Source of the DNA: Pontibacter silvestris
GTDB taxonomy: Bacteria; Bacteroidota; Bacteroidia; Cytophagales; Hymenobacteraceae
Assembly: GCF_020907275.1 (NCBI RefSeq)
Contig: NZ_JAJJWI010000018.1
Coordinates: 44,725 to 108,724, forward strand
Direction: 5' to 3'
Length of the DNA: 64,000 bases
Below are positions 36,948 to 47,815 of this stretch, in pieces (positions within the stretch are counted from its first letter, which is position 1; every line of letters begins with the position of its first letter). Below the pieces are notes generated by a model that was given only the letters and a program-made list of their open reading frames with translations, ran no database searches and was not told the DNA's origin. Made by a program: the position numbers and the translations under genes.

Positions 36948-39350
36948 ATGATGAGAAAGCAGCTACCTCTCCTCCTGCTACTTCTGCTGCCGCTTTTAAC
37001 ACTGGCCCAAAGCGTTGTAGTACCAAACAGTATTAATTTTGCTGATATTCAAGTTAAAATATCGAATAAAGGCCAACAGGAAATTCAAAAGAAAGTAGAT
37101 GCACTACACCGGCACCCTGTATATTTTCAGGCAAAGGTTAATTTGGCAGATATGTACTTCCCTCTTATTGAGCGAACGCTTAAAGAAGAGGGAGTTCCGG
37201 ATGACTTCAAATACCTGGCTCTTCAGGAGAGCGGGCTGGTTTCTGATGCAGTTTCCAGCTCTAATGCTGTTGGCTTCTGGCAGTTTAAGAAAGAAGCTGC
37301 CTCTGATTTCAACCTCCGGATTGACAATCAGGTTGATGAGCGACGCCATATTATAGAGGCCAGTCGTGGCGCAGCCAAATACCTCAAAAGAAGCAACAAT
37401 TATTATAATAACTGGTTAAATACCCTTCTCTCTTATAATCTTGGCCTTACCGGAGCTAAATCTTATAGCAAAGCTTCTGACAACGGTAGCCGCAGAATGG
37501 AAGTAACGGATAAAACACATCCATATGTGCTTACTTTCCTGGCCCACAAAATAGCTTATGAGGAGTTTATTGGTAAATCCCAAAATCCACCAGTGTCACT
37601 CCGTGAGATGCGAGCAAAACCAGGACAGAGCTTATCTGAAATTGCCCGTGCTACCAAGGCCGACCCGGCAGAGGTTGAAAGATATAACAAATGGCTCCTA
37701 GGAAACAAAATACCTTCAGACAAGGATTATTATGTCATGATCCCTCTCATCAATGGTGATGATCGTGGACTTTTAGCTGCAAACACTACTGCTACAGATA
37801 ATACAACTGCTGCATCTCCCAATATATTCAGAGGGTTTGGAAGAAGTACAAAGCATATAACGGCAGCCGTAGTTAAACGAAACGGTTTAAATACCATTAT
37901 AGCCGACAAAGGTGATACACATGATAAACTGGCTGAAAAAGCTGGATTAACAACTAAGAAGTTCTTGCGATTCAATGACATGTACAGCTTCGATAAAGTG
38001 GAAGAGGGAACTGCCTATTATATCGAGCGCAAGAAAGCAAGAGCAGATAAAGATTACCATGTGGTACAAGCAGGAGAAACAATGCAACAGATATCTCAGC
38101 ACTATGGCGTACAGCTACGGTATTTGCTTTACAAAAACCGCATGAAGCGTAATGAGGCTCCGGCACCAGGTCGTGTACTGTGGTTACAGAAACGCAGGCC
38201 AAAGAACGAACCAATAGAGGTGGTACGCGAACAGAAAGGACAACTAACTGCCTCAACAACAACCACTACTCAGAGCAGTGTACCTAAAGAAAACCCTTTT
38301 GCAAAATTATCCGACAGCCTTAAAAAAGATACCAGCAAGCAAGACACCTCTACGAGTGTAGCTACTACACAAACCCAAGAGGATAAGCCAAAAGAAAACA
38401 TCTTTAAAAGGTTTATTAACAGCTTTAAGCGTTTCAAAAAAGAAACAGAAGAAGATGAGTACATCGCTGGCAATCAAGAAGAAGTTCAAGACAAAGAAGC
38501 TATGTCTGTTTCAGAAACAACCTCAGCAGAACAAGTTTCAACTCAGGCTCCTGCTGCAAAAGAAAGCACAGTGAATCCTGTTCTTTACCCTGGCAAAAAA
38601 GCTGAGGCAACAACTGAGTCTATCAAGACAACAGAACCAGTAAAAGAGGAATCTTTTGAAGTGGCAGTTGAAACAGATGAAGCTTTTGAAACAGAAGAAC
38701 AAGCCTCTTCTGAAAACGCAACAGAAACTACTGTTACAGCTCAACCTTTTACATCAGCAGCAAATGCGAAATCAGCTAAACACGTAGTTAAACAAGGGGA
38801 AACGCTTTACAGCATTTCCAGGATGTATGCTGTTTCGTTAAACGATATCACCAAATGGAATAATTTAGGTGACACACCAATCAAAATTGGGCAGGAGCTG
38901 ATTATTGCTGAGCCACTAATTACACCATCAGAAACAGGGAAAAGTGAAGTTAAAGAACCTGTGACTACTGCTCCAACAAAGGCTACAACCAGTTTACATA
39001 CAGTAGTAACAGGCGAAACGCTTTACCAGGTTTCCAAGCAATACAACATATCTTTAGATGATCTTAGGCAATGGAACAACCTGCCAGATAATAGCATCAA
39101 AGTTGGACAGGAACTACGTGTAGCAGCCCCTGCTGAGAACATAGCCACACCTGCTCAGGAAGCAGAAGCCCCAGTAAGTAGTACCTCTGCAAATGTTAAC
39201 CAGTCTTCTTACCATACAGTAGCAGCTGGCGAAAGCATGTATCAGATCTCCAGGAACTATGGTGTTACGATCAAAGACATTATGGAGTGGAATAACAAAA
39301 GCGATTTTTCTGTAAGCATTGGAGAAAAGCTACTGATAAAAAAGAAGTAA
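36948..39350 (+). CDS. Lytic transglycosylase with LysM repeats (MltD-like)
   Basis: Cleaves peptidoglycan glycan strands; periplasmic. A signal peptide (PLLLLLLLPLLTLAQ) precedes a type 23 SLT domain at about residues 60-180, with ALQESGLVSDAVSSSNAVGFWQFKK around the catalytic Glu. Four clear LysM modules follow: HVVQAGETMQQIS (about 370), HVVKQGETLYSIS (605), HTVVTGETLYQVS (685) and HTVAAGESMYQIS (760); two weaker ones lie near 210 and 320. A 130-residue acidic, Thr/Glu/Lys-rich linker (about 430-590) separates them. 800 residues. Ends at a strong shared terminator. Confidence 0.9.
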   Translation: MMRKQLPLLLLLLLPLLTLAQSVVVPNSINFADIQVKISNKGQQEIQKKVDALHRHPVYFQAKVNLADMYFPLIERTLKEEGVPDDFKYLALQESGLVSDAVSSSNAVGFWQFKKEAASDFNLRIDNQVDERRHIIEASRGAAKYLKRSNNYYNNWLNTLLSYNLGLTGAKSYSKASDNGSRRMEVTDKTHPYVLTFLAHKIAYEEFIGKSQNPPVSLREMRAKPGQSLSEIARATKADPAEVERYNKWLLGNKIPSDKDYYVMIPLINGDDRGLLAANTTATDNTTAASPNIFRGFGRSTKHITAAVVKRNGLNTIIADKGDTHDKLAEKAGLTTKKFLRFNDMYSFDKVEEGTAYYIERKKARADKDYHVVQAGETMQQISQHYGVQLRYLLYKNRMKRNEAPAPGRVLWLQKRRPKNEPIEVVREQKGQLTASTTTTTQSSVPKENPFAKLSDSLKKDTSKQDTSTSVATTQTQEDKPKENIFKRFINSFKRFKKETEEDEYIAGNQEEVQDKEAMSVSETTSAEQVSTQAPAAKESTVNPVLYPGKKAEATTESIKTTEPVKEESFEVAVETDEAFETEEQASSENATETTVTAQPFTSAANAKSAKHVVKQGETLYSISRMYAVSLNDITKWNNLGDTPIKIGQELIIAEPLITPSETGKSEVKEPVTTAPTKATTSLHTVVTGETLYQVSKQYNISLDDLRQWNNLPDNSIKVGQELRVAAPAENIATPAQEAEAPVSSTSANVNQSSYHTVAAGESMYQISRNYGVTIKDIMEWNNKSDFSVSIGEKLLIKKK

Positions 39351-39398
39351 CTTAAGAGGAATTAATCCAATAAAAAGAATACATAACCCCAAAAGCAG

Positions 39399-39448
39399 TA
39401 AAAGCAGCAGAGCCTGTCCCTGATAAAGGACAGGCTCTGCTGCTTTTA
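39399..39448. terminator. Bidirectional terminator between LysM and MFS genes
   Basis: Perfect 21-bp stem (outer pair T39399-A39448) with an 8-nt loop (CTGATAAA); convergent genes on both sides. Confidence 0.92.
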
Positions 39449-39450
39449 AT

Positions 39451-40782
39451 TTATTTTTCCTCTGGCGGCGTAGTAAGCGTAGAGGCAGATTGCAGCCCTG
39501 TAGCTATTTCAGGCAAAATGCCCAACCGTTCGTAAATCGGGTTCACCATTTCGCGCAGGCGACCCAGATTAAAGGCAAAAGGTATAATACTTAGTCCACA
39601 AAGCAATCCGCAGGCAGCCAAGGTGTAGTTTACGCCGATGAATTCTGCCACCGAACCCGCCAGCATACTTCCGAAAGGAGCCATTCCCATAAAAGCCATA
39701 CTATAGAGGCTCATCACGCGGCCACGTTTATCGTCCTCCACTATGGTTTGTAACAGCGTGTTACAGGAAGCCATTGTAACAATCATCCCGAAACCGCTAA
39801 AAAGCATACACACCAGCGACATCACCAGCACTTCCGAGAAGGAGAAAGCAACCAGTCCAGCCCCGAACAGCAGCATCGTAAAAACCATCACCTTTCCCAA
39901 ACCCACTACTGTTTTACGTTGCGCCAAAAACATAGCACCCGTTAATGCACCAATACCCGATGCGCCCATCAAATAACCCAATGTATTAGCACCACCATGC
40001 AGAATGTCGCGCGCGAAAACAGGCATTAGCACACTAAACGGCATCCCAAACAGGCTCAGGCAAGCCACTATACTGATTAATGCCCGAATAGGCGCAAAAC
40101 CAAACGCATAGCCAAAACCCTCTTTTAACGACTGCCACACTTTACGCTCCTGCACCACTTTCTCGAAAGGCTTCAGGCGCATGAGCAGCAGCGAAGCGAT
40201 TACAGCCAGGTAACTCACCGCATTAATCAGGAAACACATGCCCTCTCCTACTGCTGCTATCAGAATACCCGCCACAGAAGGCCCTACCAACCTTGCCATG
40301 TTAAACATCGAAGAGTTCAGAGCAATCGCATTACTCACATCCTCCCGCTTATCCACCATCTGTATTACAAAAGCCTGCCTGGTGGCTACATCATAGGCAT
40401 TTATTATTCCGAGAAAGGCACTTAGCGCCAGCACATGCCATATCTCAATAGTATCCGTCAGGACAAGCACCGTTAGTACGGAGGCCTGTAGCATAGAGAG
40501 TGCCTGTGTAGCGATTAATATTTTGTGCTTGTTAAACCGATCGGCTACCACTCCTGCAAACGGGCCTAGCAAAAACGATGGTACCTGGCTGCAAAAGGTA
40601 ACAGCACCCAGCAGAAAAACCGAGTCGGTGAGGCGGTACACCAGCCAGCTAAGCGCAATCTGCTGCATCCAGGTACCGATCAGCGAAATTCCCTGCCCGA
40701 AAAAAAATAATTTATAGTTACGATACCGCAGTGCCCTAAACATGCCACCAAGCCTGCTCGTCGATTCTTCTTCCTTCGTCAT
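39451..40782 (-). CDS. MFS transporter (MFS_3, EntS/drug-exporter type)
   Basis: Inner membrane secondary transporter, probably an exporter. 443 residues with twelve hydrophobic segments. The start FRALRYRNYKLFFFGQGISLIGTWMQ and the loop GPFAGVVADRFNKHKI (the MFS loop 2-3 motif) are typical of the MFS_3 family that includes EntS. No siderophore or drug-resistance gene is adjacent, so the substrate is unknown. It is divergent from the thiamine locus. Confidence 0.9.
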   Translation of the reverse strand: MTKEEESTSRLGGMFRALRYRNYKLFFFGQGISLIGTWMQQIALSWLVYRLTDSVFLLGAVTFCSQVPSFLLGPFAGVVADRFNKHKILIATQALSMLQASVLTVLVLTDTIEIWHVLALSAFLGIINAYDVATRQAFVIQMVDKREDVSNAIALNSSMFNMARLVGPSVAGILIAAVGEGMCFLINAVSYLAVIASLLLMRLKPFEKVVQERKVWQSLKEGFGYAFGFAPIRALISIVACLSLFGMPFSVLMPVFARDILHGGANTLGYLMGASGIGALTGAMFLAQRKTVVGLGKVMVFTMLLFGAGLVAFSFSEVLVMSLVCMLFSGFGMIVTMASCNTLLQTIVEDDKRGRVMSLYSMAFMGMAPFGSMLAGSVAEFIGVNYTLAACGLLCGLSIIPFAFNLGRLREMVNPIYERLGILPEIATGLQSASTLTTPPEEK

Positions 40783-41302
40783 TTATCATTCAAGTTAATC
40801 GATTCTATCTTACGTTCTTTCCACAGCAAGTTGTTTAGCAACTGGTAAAGAAGCGAGACTTTCTGGCATCAAGAGAAGTTTGACATTATACACCAATGCG
40901 AGCCCACAGCTTAATGCTGGAAGATATTGGCCATGGCTGTGTGTTCTCACCAACAACTATACAGCCATTAAATTCAGTTTATGTTGTGCTGCTTGTTAGC
41001 GTGAATAACGAGTATGGAAGCAGGAGCTGTTTTGCAGAGTATAAAATCTTTAGCATCACATTTATTTCCCTTTTCCTTCAAATAAAGCTTGCTTCTCTCA
41101 TACCTATAGTTTACCTTGGTTGAAACTTTAGGGGTGTCCTGCTTTAAACGATTTGCAGGACTGAGAAATACCCTCTGAACCTGATACAGTTAGCACTGAC
41201 GAAGGGAAAAGTATATGAAAAGAACTCCATTCTTCCTACTTCTTCTTGCTGCCGCTCGGCGCGTCTTCGCCCATGCTTTCTGCATCTCTTCCCGAGCGAA
41301 TC
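40783..41302. other. Long intergenic region carrying the TPP riboswitch
   Basis: 520 bases between MFS and thiS. It holds the TPP riboswitch at about 41126-41207 and a small ORF from 41215. The 340 bases before the riboswitch show no supported gene; a promoter for the thiamine operon must lie there, but no clean TAnnTTTG match was seen. Confidence 0.6.
41126..41207 (+). promoter_or_regulatory. TPP riboswitch (THI element)
   Basis: Contains the conserved parts of the TPP aptamer: TAGGGGTG at its start, the CTGAGA core (41161-41166), ACCTGATACAGTTAGCACTGACG (positions 41179-41201) and the closing GAAGGGA. It lies before thiS-thiC and is expected to lower their expression when thiamine pyrophosphate is plentiful. 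Confidence 0.93.
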
Positions 41303-41322
41303 ATGAAAATCTTTTTGAATAA
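41215..41322 (+). CDS. Small ORF between riboswitch and thiS (35 aa, signal-peptide-like)
   Basis: An ATG three nucleotides after the riboswitch core opens a 35-codon frame that ends 20 nt inside thiS, in another frame. Its start, MKRTPFFLLLLAAARRVFA, looks like a signal peptide. It may be a leader peptide coupled to thiS translation, or the remains of a displaced secreted-protein gene. It has no other support. Confidence 0.3.
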   Translation: MKRTPFFLLLLAAARRVFAHAFCISSRANHENLFE

Positions 41323-41506
41323 CCAGCTAAAGGAGCTCTCCGAGCCTCTTTCTGTTTCTGCTTTGCTACAGCAGTTGCAGTTGCCGCACACCCGTGGTGT
41401 TGCCATTGCCATCAACAACGAAGTTATTTCCCGTGCTGACTGGGAACACCATCGGCTACAGGAAAACGACCGGCTCACCCTCATTCGCGCCACACAAGGC
41501 GGCTAA
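41303..41506 (+). CDS. thiS: Sulfur carrier protein ThiS
   Basis: Small ubiquitin-like protein that carries the thiazole sulfur as a C-terminal thiocarboxylate. 67 residues from the ATG at 41303 (an upstream in-frame codon would extend into the riboswitch expression region). The sequence shows the beta-grasp pattern IFLNNQLKELSEPLSVSALLQQL, RGVAIAINNEVISRADW and the required terminal GG. First gene of the thiamine operon, 45 nt before thiC; it partners with the ThiF-like protein at 46685. Confidence 0.93.
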   Translation: MKIFLNNQLKELSEPLSVSALLQQLQLPHTRGVAIAINNEVISRADWEHHRLQENDRLTLIRATQGG

Positions 41507-43414
<1,908 letters not shown>

Positions 43415-43457
43415 GCTTTTACGAATACATTTGCCATTCCAGGCTATGATAAACAGG

Positions 43458-43493
43458 CTGCCGCCGCTCTTCAGTTTTGGTGGAGAGCGGCAG
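43458..43493 (+). other. Intra-operon hairpin between thiC and thiE
   Basis: CCGCTCT (43464-43470) pairs with AGAGCGG (43484-43490), extendable by CTG/CAG around a three-base bulge, after thiC. No T tract follows. It may be an mRNA processing site or an attenuator rather than a full terminator. Confidence 0.35.
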
Positions 43494-43601
43494 GTAGCTT
43501 AATTCTGAAAGTATAGTGACCTGATTAACCTGAAGAGAATATATTAACTAAAAGTCGCGTGTCCTGATACTTGTGTCTTTTTTAAATTAAACCCCCAGAC
43601 A

Positions 43602-44249
43602 ATGATTTCAAAACTGCACTTTATTACGCAAGCTGTAAACGGAAACAGCCATGCAGAAGCCGCCAAAGCAGCCTGTGCCGTTGGTGCTGACTGGGTACAG
43701 CTACGAGTAAAGCATCAGCCTGAAGCGCTTTGGAAAGAAGAAGCCTTACAAACTAAAGCCATTTGCCAAAAGTATGGTAGCACCTTTATTATAAACGATA
43801 ACGTGGCTCTGGCTGCCGAAGTAGATGCTGATGGTGTACACCTGGGAAAAACAGACATGTCGCCAGCCGAAGCACGCATGCTATTAGGCAGCGGCAAGAT
43901 TATAGGCGGCACCGCCAACACGTTTGAGGATGTGCAGCGGCTGGTGGCGCAAGGAGTGGATTATGTCGGTCTTGGCCCTTTTCGTTTTACTTCTACTAAG
44001 GATAACTTAAGTCCTATACTTGGTTTAGAGGGTTATCAAAACATCTTGCAGCAGTGCCACAGTGCAAATATTTCCATACCTGTTATTGCCATAGGAGGTA
44101 TTGCGACCGCTGATGTCGCTCCTCTGTTGGCCGCAGGTGTTTATGGTATTGCTATTTCATCAGCAATCAACCTGGCCACAGATAAAGTGCAGATGGTAAA
44201 GCTTTTTCAGAAAGAATTACATGCAGAGGCAATTGATTTCAGCAACTAG
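43602..44249 (+). CDS. thiE: Thiamine phosphate synthase
   Basis: Couples pyrimidine and thiazole phosphates into thiamine phosphate. Signature blocks are clear: DWVQLRVKH, INDNVALAAEVDADGVHLGKTDMS, GGTANTFEDV, YVGLGPFRFTSTKDN and IPVIAIGGIATADV. Active-site Thr/Lys in TSTK are present, so this is the active ThiE of the locus, unlike the TenI-like protein at 47816. 215 residues, normal. Lies 187 nt after thiC with the hairpin in between. Confidence 0.95.
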   Translation: MISKLHFITQAVNGNSHAEAAKAACAVGADWVQLRVKHQPEALWKEEALQTKAICQKYGSTFIINDNVALAAEVDADGVHLGKTDMSPAEARMLLGSGKIIGGTANTFEDVQRLVAQGVDYVGLGPFRFTSTKDNLSPILGLEGYQNILQQCHSANISIPVIAIGGIATADVAPLLAAGVYGIAISSAINLATDKVQMVKLFQKELHAEAIDFSN

Positions 44250-44384
44250 CACAGTTATCTGCTTGCTTAAAATCAAGCTTCTAAAGTAATTTATAGCATA
44301 TGACATGGCTTGGGTAAATATGGATAGGACCCGTTCCCTCTCATTCTTAATTTCTAATTTTTATTTTGGCGCAGCACAATACTT

Positions 44385-45158
44385 ATGAACATACTCAAAA
44401 TAGCAGATAAAACTTTTACCTCCCGCCTGTTCACTGGCACAGGAAAGTTTGGTTCCAGTAGCCAGATGGAAGAAGCCTTACTTGCATCAGGTTCAGAACT
44501 GGTTACTGTAGCACTGAAGCGGGTGGATGTACAGAACCAGGAAGATGATATCTTACAACACCTGGCACATCCGCAGTTTAACCTGCTGCCTAACACATCG
44601 GGTGTACGTAATGCCAAAGAAGCTGTTTTTGCCGCACAACTGGCCCGTGAGGCACTGGAGACGAACTGGCTCAAACTGGAAATCCACCCAGACCCAAAGT
44701 ACCTGCTCCCCGACCCCATAGAAACTTTGAGAGCTGCAGAAGAACTGGTAAAACTTGGCTTTGTGGTGCTACCTTACATTCATGCAGACCCTGTTTTGTG
44801 CAAGAGATTGGAAGAAGTAGGAACAGCTGCCGTTATGCCGCTTGGCTCGCCTATCGGCAGTAACAGTGGCTTGCAAACCCGTGAGTTTCTAAAAATCATT
44901 ATCCAGCAAAGTAACGTGCCTGTGGTGGTAGATGCAGGTATAGGTGCGCCCTCGCATGCAGCAGAAGCCATGGAATTAGGAGCCGATGCCGTGCTTGTAA
45001 ATACAGCCATAGCCGTGTCGCCAAACCCTGTACAAATGGCAAAAGCCTTTAAAATGGCAATAGAAGCAGGACGCATGGCCTACGAAGCAAAGCTTGCTCC
45101 CGTTGGTTCAGTTGCCGTAGCCAGCAGCCCGCTTACGGCTTTTCTGGATGAATTTTAA
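44385..45158 (+). CDS. thiG: Thiazole synthase
   Basis: Forms the thiazole ring from deoxyxylulose phosphate, dehydroglycine and the ThiS thiocarboxylate. The Schiff-base lysine is in [17 protein letters not shown] near residue 97. Other blocks: [80 protein letters not shown]. 257 residues, normal. Preceded by an AT-rich leader element 18 nt before the ATG; follows thiE by 135 nt. Confidence 0.97.
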   Translation: MNILKIADKTFTSRLFTGTGKFGSSSQMEEALLASGSELVTVALKRVDVQNQEDDILQHLAHPQFNLLPNTSGVRNAKEAVFAAQLAREALETNWLKLEIHPDPKYLLPDPIETLRAAEELVKLGFVVLPYIHADPVLCKRLEEVGTAAVMPLGSPIGSNSGLQTREFLKIIIQQSNVPVVVDAGIGAPSHAAEAMELGADAVLVNTAIAVSPNPVQMAKAFKMAIEAGRMAYEAKLAPVGSVAVASSPLTAFLDEF

Positions 45159-45382
45159 AAGAGACAAATGACTCAGGACACAAGATGCACGACTTTCCTT
45201 TATCTAAAACTGGATGTTAAGCAACGCTATTTAGCCAGAGTTGCTGCAGGAAAACCTTGATTTTAGGGTTGGTTGCTATGCATAAAGAGTAGCAGACACT
45301 GGAAAAAACGTCATTTCTAATTCATAACTTTTAATTTGACGCAACTCATAACTCTAAACTTTTAACTCTTAACTATAAAGAA

Positions 45383-46492
45383 GTGGGTTTTAACGATATT
45401 TTTGAGCAGCATAATTGGGATAAGGTGAAGCAAAGCATCTATGCTAAAACTGGTGCAGACGTGGAGCGGGCGCTGGCTAAGCCTACGCGTGATTTGGAAG
45501 ACTTCAAAGCATTGATCTCGCCTGCCGCTATGCCTTACTTGGAGCAGATGGCAACGTTGAGCCAGCAGTTGACGCAGAAACGTTTCGGCAAAACACTGCA
45601 GATGTACATTCCGCTATACCTGTCGAATGAGTGCCAGAATATCTGTACTTATTGCGGCTTTAGCTTAGATAACCCGATGCGCCGCATCACGCTCAATGAT
45701 GAACAGATTCTGAATGAAATAGCTGTCATTAAAAGCTATGGCTACGATCATGTGTTGCTGGTAACAGGTGAGGCTAATAAAACCGTGGGGGTAGATTATT
45801 TCAAAAACGCCTTGCAGCTCATCCGAAAGCACTTCTCCCATATTTCGATGGAGGTACAGCCGCTGGATCAGGAAGACTATGAAGAACTAATGCCGTTGGG
45901 TTTGAATACTGTGCTGGTCTACCAGGAAACGTATCACCAGGAGGACTATAAAAAGCATCATCCGAAAGGAAAGAAATCAAACTTCCAGTACCGCATTGAA
46001 ACGCCTGACCGATTGGGAAAAGCAGGTATACATAAGATTGGTCTAGGCGTATTAATTGGCTTGGAGGACTGGCGCACCGACAGCTTCTTCACAGCCCTGC
46101 ACCTGAACTACCTCGAGAAGAAGTACTGGAAAACGAAATATTCTATTTCTTTCCCTCGGCTGCGCCCTTTTTCAGGTGGTTTGCCTCCGAAAGTAGAAAT
46201 GAACGATCGGGAACTGGTGCAGTTAATCTGTGCCTATCGCATCTTTAATGAGGAAGTGGAGTTGTCGCTTTCTACCCGTGAAAGCCATACTTTTCGCAAC
46301 AATGCCATCAAACTCGGTATTACCTCTATTAGCGCTGGCTCCAAAACAGACCCAGGCGGTTACGCCTCGCAAGAGCACGCGCTGGAGCAGTTCGAAATCA
46401 GCGACGAACGCACCCCTGCCGAAATCCTCAGCATGATCCGCAGCCAAGGCTACGAAGCCATCTGGAAAGATTGGGACGCTTCTTTGAGTTAG
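45383..46492 (+). CDS. thiH: 2-iminoacetate synthase (ThiH)
   Basis: Radical SAM enzyme that cleaves tyrosine to dehydroglycine for ThiG. The cluster motif CQNICTYCGF (CxxxCxxC) lies near residue 85, followed by YGYDHVLLVTGEANKTVGVDYF and EVQPLDQEDYEELMPLGLNTVLVYQETYH, both typical of ThiH. 369 residues. The start is GTG at 45383, since the fold begins at once with GFNDIFEQHNW. The stop lies in the first copy of a 14-bp repeat. Confidence 0.95.
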   Translation: MGFNDIFEQHNWDKVKQSIYAKTGADVERALAKPTRDLEDFKALISPAAMPYLEQMATLSQQLTQKRFGKTLQMYIPLYLSNECQNICTYCGFSLDNPMRRITLNDEQILNEIAVIKSYGYDHVLLVTGEANKTVGVDYFKNALQLIRKHFSHISMEVQPLDQEDYEELMPLGLNTVLVYQETYHQEDYKKHHPKGKKSNFQYRIETPDRLGKAGIHKIGLGVLIGLEDWRTDSFFTALHLNYLEKKYWKTKYSISFPRLRPFSGGLPPKVEMNDRELVQLICAYRIFNEEVELSLSTRESHTFRNNAIKLGITSISAGSKTDPGGYASQEHALEQFEISDERTPAEILSMIRSQGYEAIWKDWDASLS

Positions 46493-46516
46493 AGAGTTGA
46501 TCTGAGTTAGAGAGTT
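46485..46516. repeat. Direct 14-bp repeat after thiH
   Basis: TGAGTTAGAGAGTT occurs at 46485-46498 (overlapping the thiH stop) and at 46503-46516. A partial inverted version (CTCTCTAAATCTCTAACTC) lies near 46641-46660 before the ThiF-like gene. The gap between the genes may hold a long imperfect stem. Confidence 0.55.
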
Positions 46517-46684
46517 AAAATTTAGAGCGCTGAACATGTGCAAGGCTCTACTTTTGCCTCAGTCTTATCTTATCATTACCTTTAACGTTCAGTTTATGCG
46601 TATACTAATCTCAAACTTTTAAATCTTTAACTCAAATAGACTCTCTAAATCTCTAACTCTTCAACCCTTTAACTCCCAAACGCT

Positions 46685-47776
46685 TTGTTATCCTCTGCAG
46701 AACTTAACCGATACAACCGACACATTATACTTCCTGAAATTGGTTTGGCAGGACAGGAAAAGCTGAAGCAGGCACGCGTGCTGGTGATTGGTGCGGGCGG
46801 ATTGGGTTGCCCTGTGCTGCAGTATTTAACGGCGGCTGGTGTCGGCACGATTGGTATAGCTGATTTTGACGTGGTTTCGGAAAGCAACCTGCACCGCCAA
46901 ATTCTTTTTTCAGCTGCGGATGTAGGAAAATCTAAAGCGGAGGTGGCCGCACAAAAGCTGGCAGTGCAGAATCCGTTTGTAAAGTTTGAGCTGCATACGG
47001 AGGGCATTACGGTGCAAAATGCGCTAGAACTGGTGCAAGATTATGACATTGTGGTAGACGGTTCTGACAATTTCCCGACGCGCTACCTGGTAAACGACGC
47101 CTGTGCCATGCAGCAAAAGCCGCTGGTGTTTGGTGCTATCTTTAAATTTGAAGGACAGGCAAGCGTTTTTCACTATAAAAACGGTCCCTCCTACCGCTGC
47201 CTTTTTCCAGAACCGCCTTCACGGAACGAAGTACCTAATTGCTCAGAGGTAGGTGTAATGGGTGTACTGCCAGGGCTGATCGGAACGATACAGGCTACGG
47301 AAGTTATCAAAATTATTTGTGAGGCAGGCGAGGTATTGTCAGGAAAGCTGTTATTGCTCAACTCACTGACTATGGAAACCTCGTCCATTAAGTTTAAGCG
47401 TACTGCACAGGCAGAAGTCACAGCGCTTCAACCTGACTACGAAGCCTTTTGCGCCCCTGCTACTGCAGGATCTGCCGCTGACGAGATAGAGGAGATTTCT
47501 GCCGATGAACTGAAAGACCTTCTGGATGAGGAAGCTGATTTTCAACTGCTGGATGTGCGGGAGCCTTATGAGTATGAGCAGTATAATATAGAAGGGACGC
47601 TGCTGCCTCTTTCCACATTGGAGCAGCAACTCGATAAAGTAGAGCCGAGTAAAACCGTGGTGGTCCACTGCAAAACAGGAAGCCGCAGCCGCCAAGCCAT
47701 TCAGCTACTGCAACAGCACTTTCCTCAGACTACCTTCTATAATCTTACAGGCGGCATAGACCAGTATCCGTATTAA
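46685..47776 (+). CDS. ThiF/MoeB-type adenylyltransferase fused to a rhodanese domain
   Basis: Adenylates the ThiS C-terminus and delivers sulfur to it. The N-terminal E1-like domain has VIGAGGLGCPVLQYLTAAGVGTIGIADFD (nucleotide loop) and the Arg finger NRYNRHIILPEIG. The C-terminal rhodanese has DVREPYEYEQYN and the active Cys in VVHCKTGSRSRQA. The zinc-binding CxxC pairs of E. coli MoeB/ThiF appear degenerate: SYRCLF lacks the first Cys and the second pair is FCAP. Start is TTG at 46685. 363 residues. Confidence 0.9.
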   Translation: MLSSAELNRYNRHIILPEIGLAGQEKLKQARVLVIGAGGLGCPVLQYLTAAGVGTIGIADFDVVSESNLHRQILFSAADVGKSKAEVAAQKLAVQNPFVKFELHTEGITVQNALELVQDYDIVVDGSDNFPTRYLVNDACAMQQKPLVFGAIFKFEGQASVFHYKNGPSYRCLFPEPPSRNEVPNCSEVGVMGVLPGLIGTIQATEVIKIICEAGEVLSGKLLLLNSLTMETSSIKFKRTAQAEVTALQPDYEAFCAPATAGSAADEIEEISADELKDLLDEEADFQLLDVREPYEYEQYNIEGTLLPLSTLEQQLDKVEPSKTVVVHCKTGSRSRQAIQLLQQHFPQTTFYNLTGGIDQYPY

Positions 47777-47815
47777 TCTCGCAGCATGTGCAACTCCGAC
47801 GAACGTTTGGTGGCA

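Noticed and set aside
40896..41123. 75-residue open frame upstream of the TPP riboswitch
   Set aside because: No recognisable motif, signal or operon context; it ends inside the riboswitch.
43458..43493. Full transcription terminator inside the thiamine operon
   Set aside because: The stem lacks a T tract and the following genes belong to the same pathway, so it is kept only as a possible processing or attenuation site.
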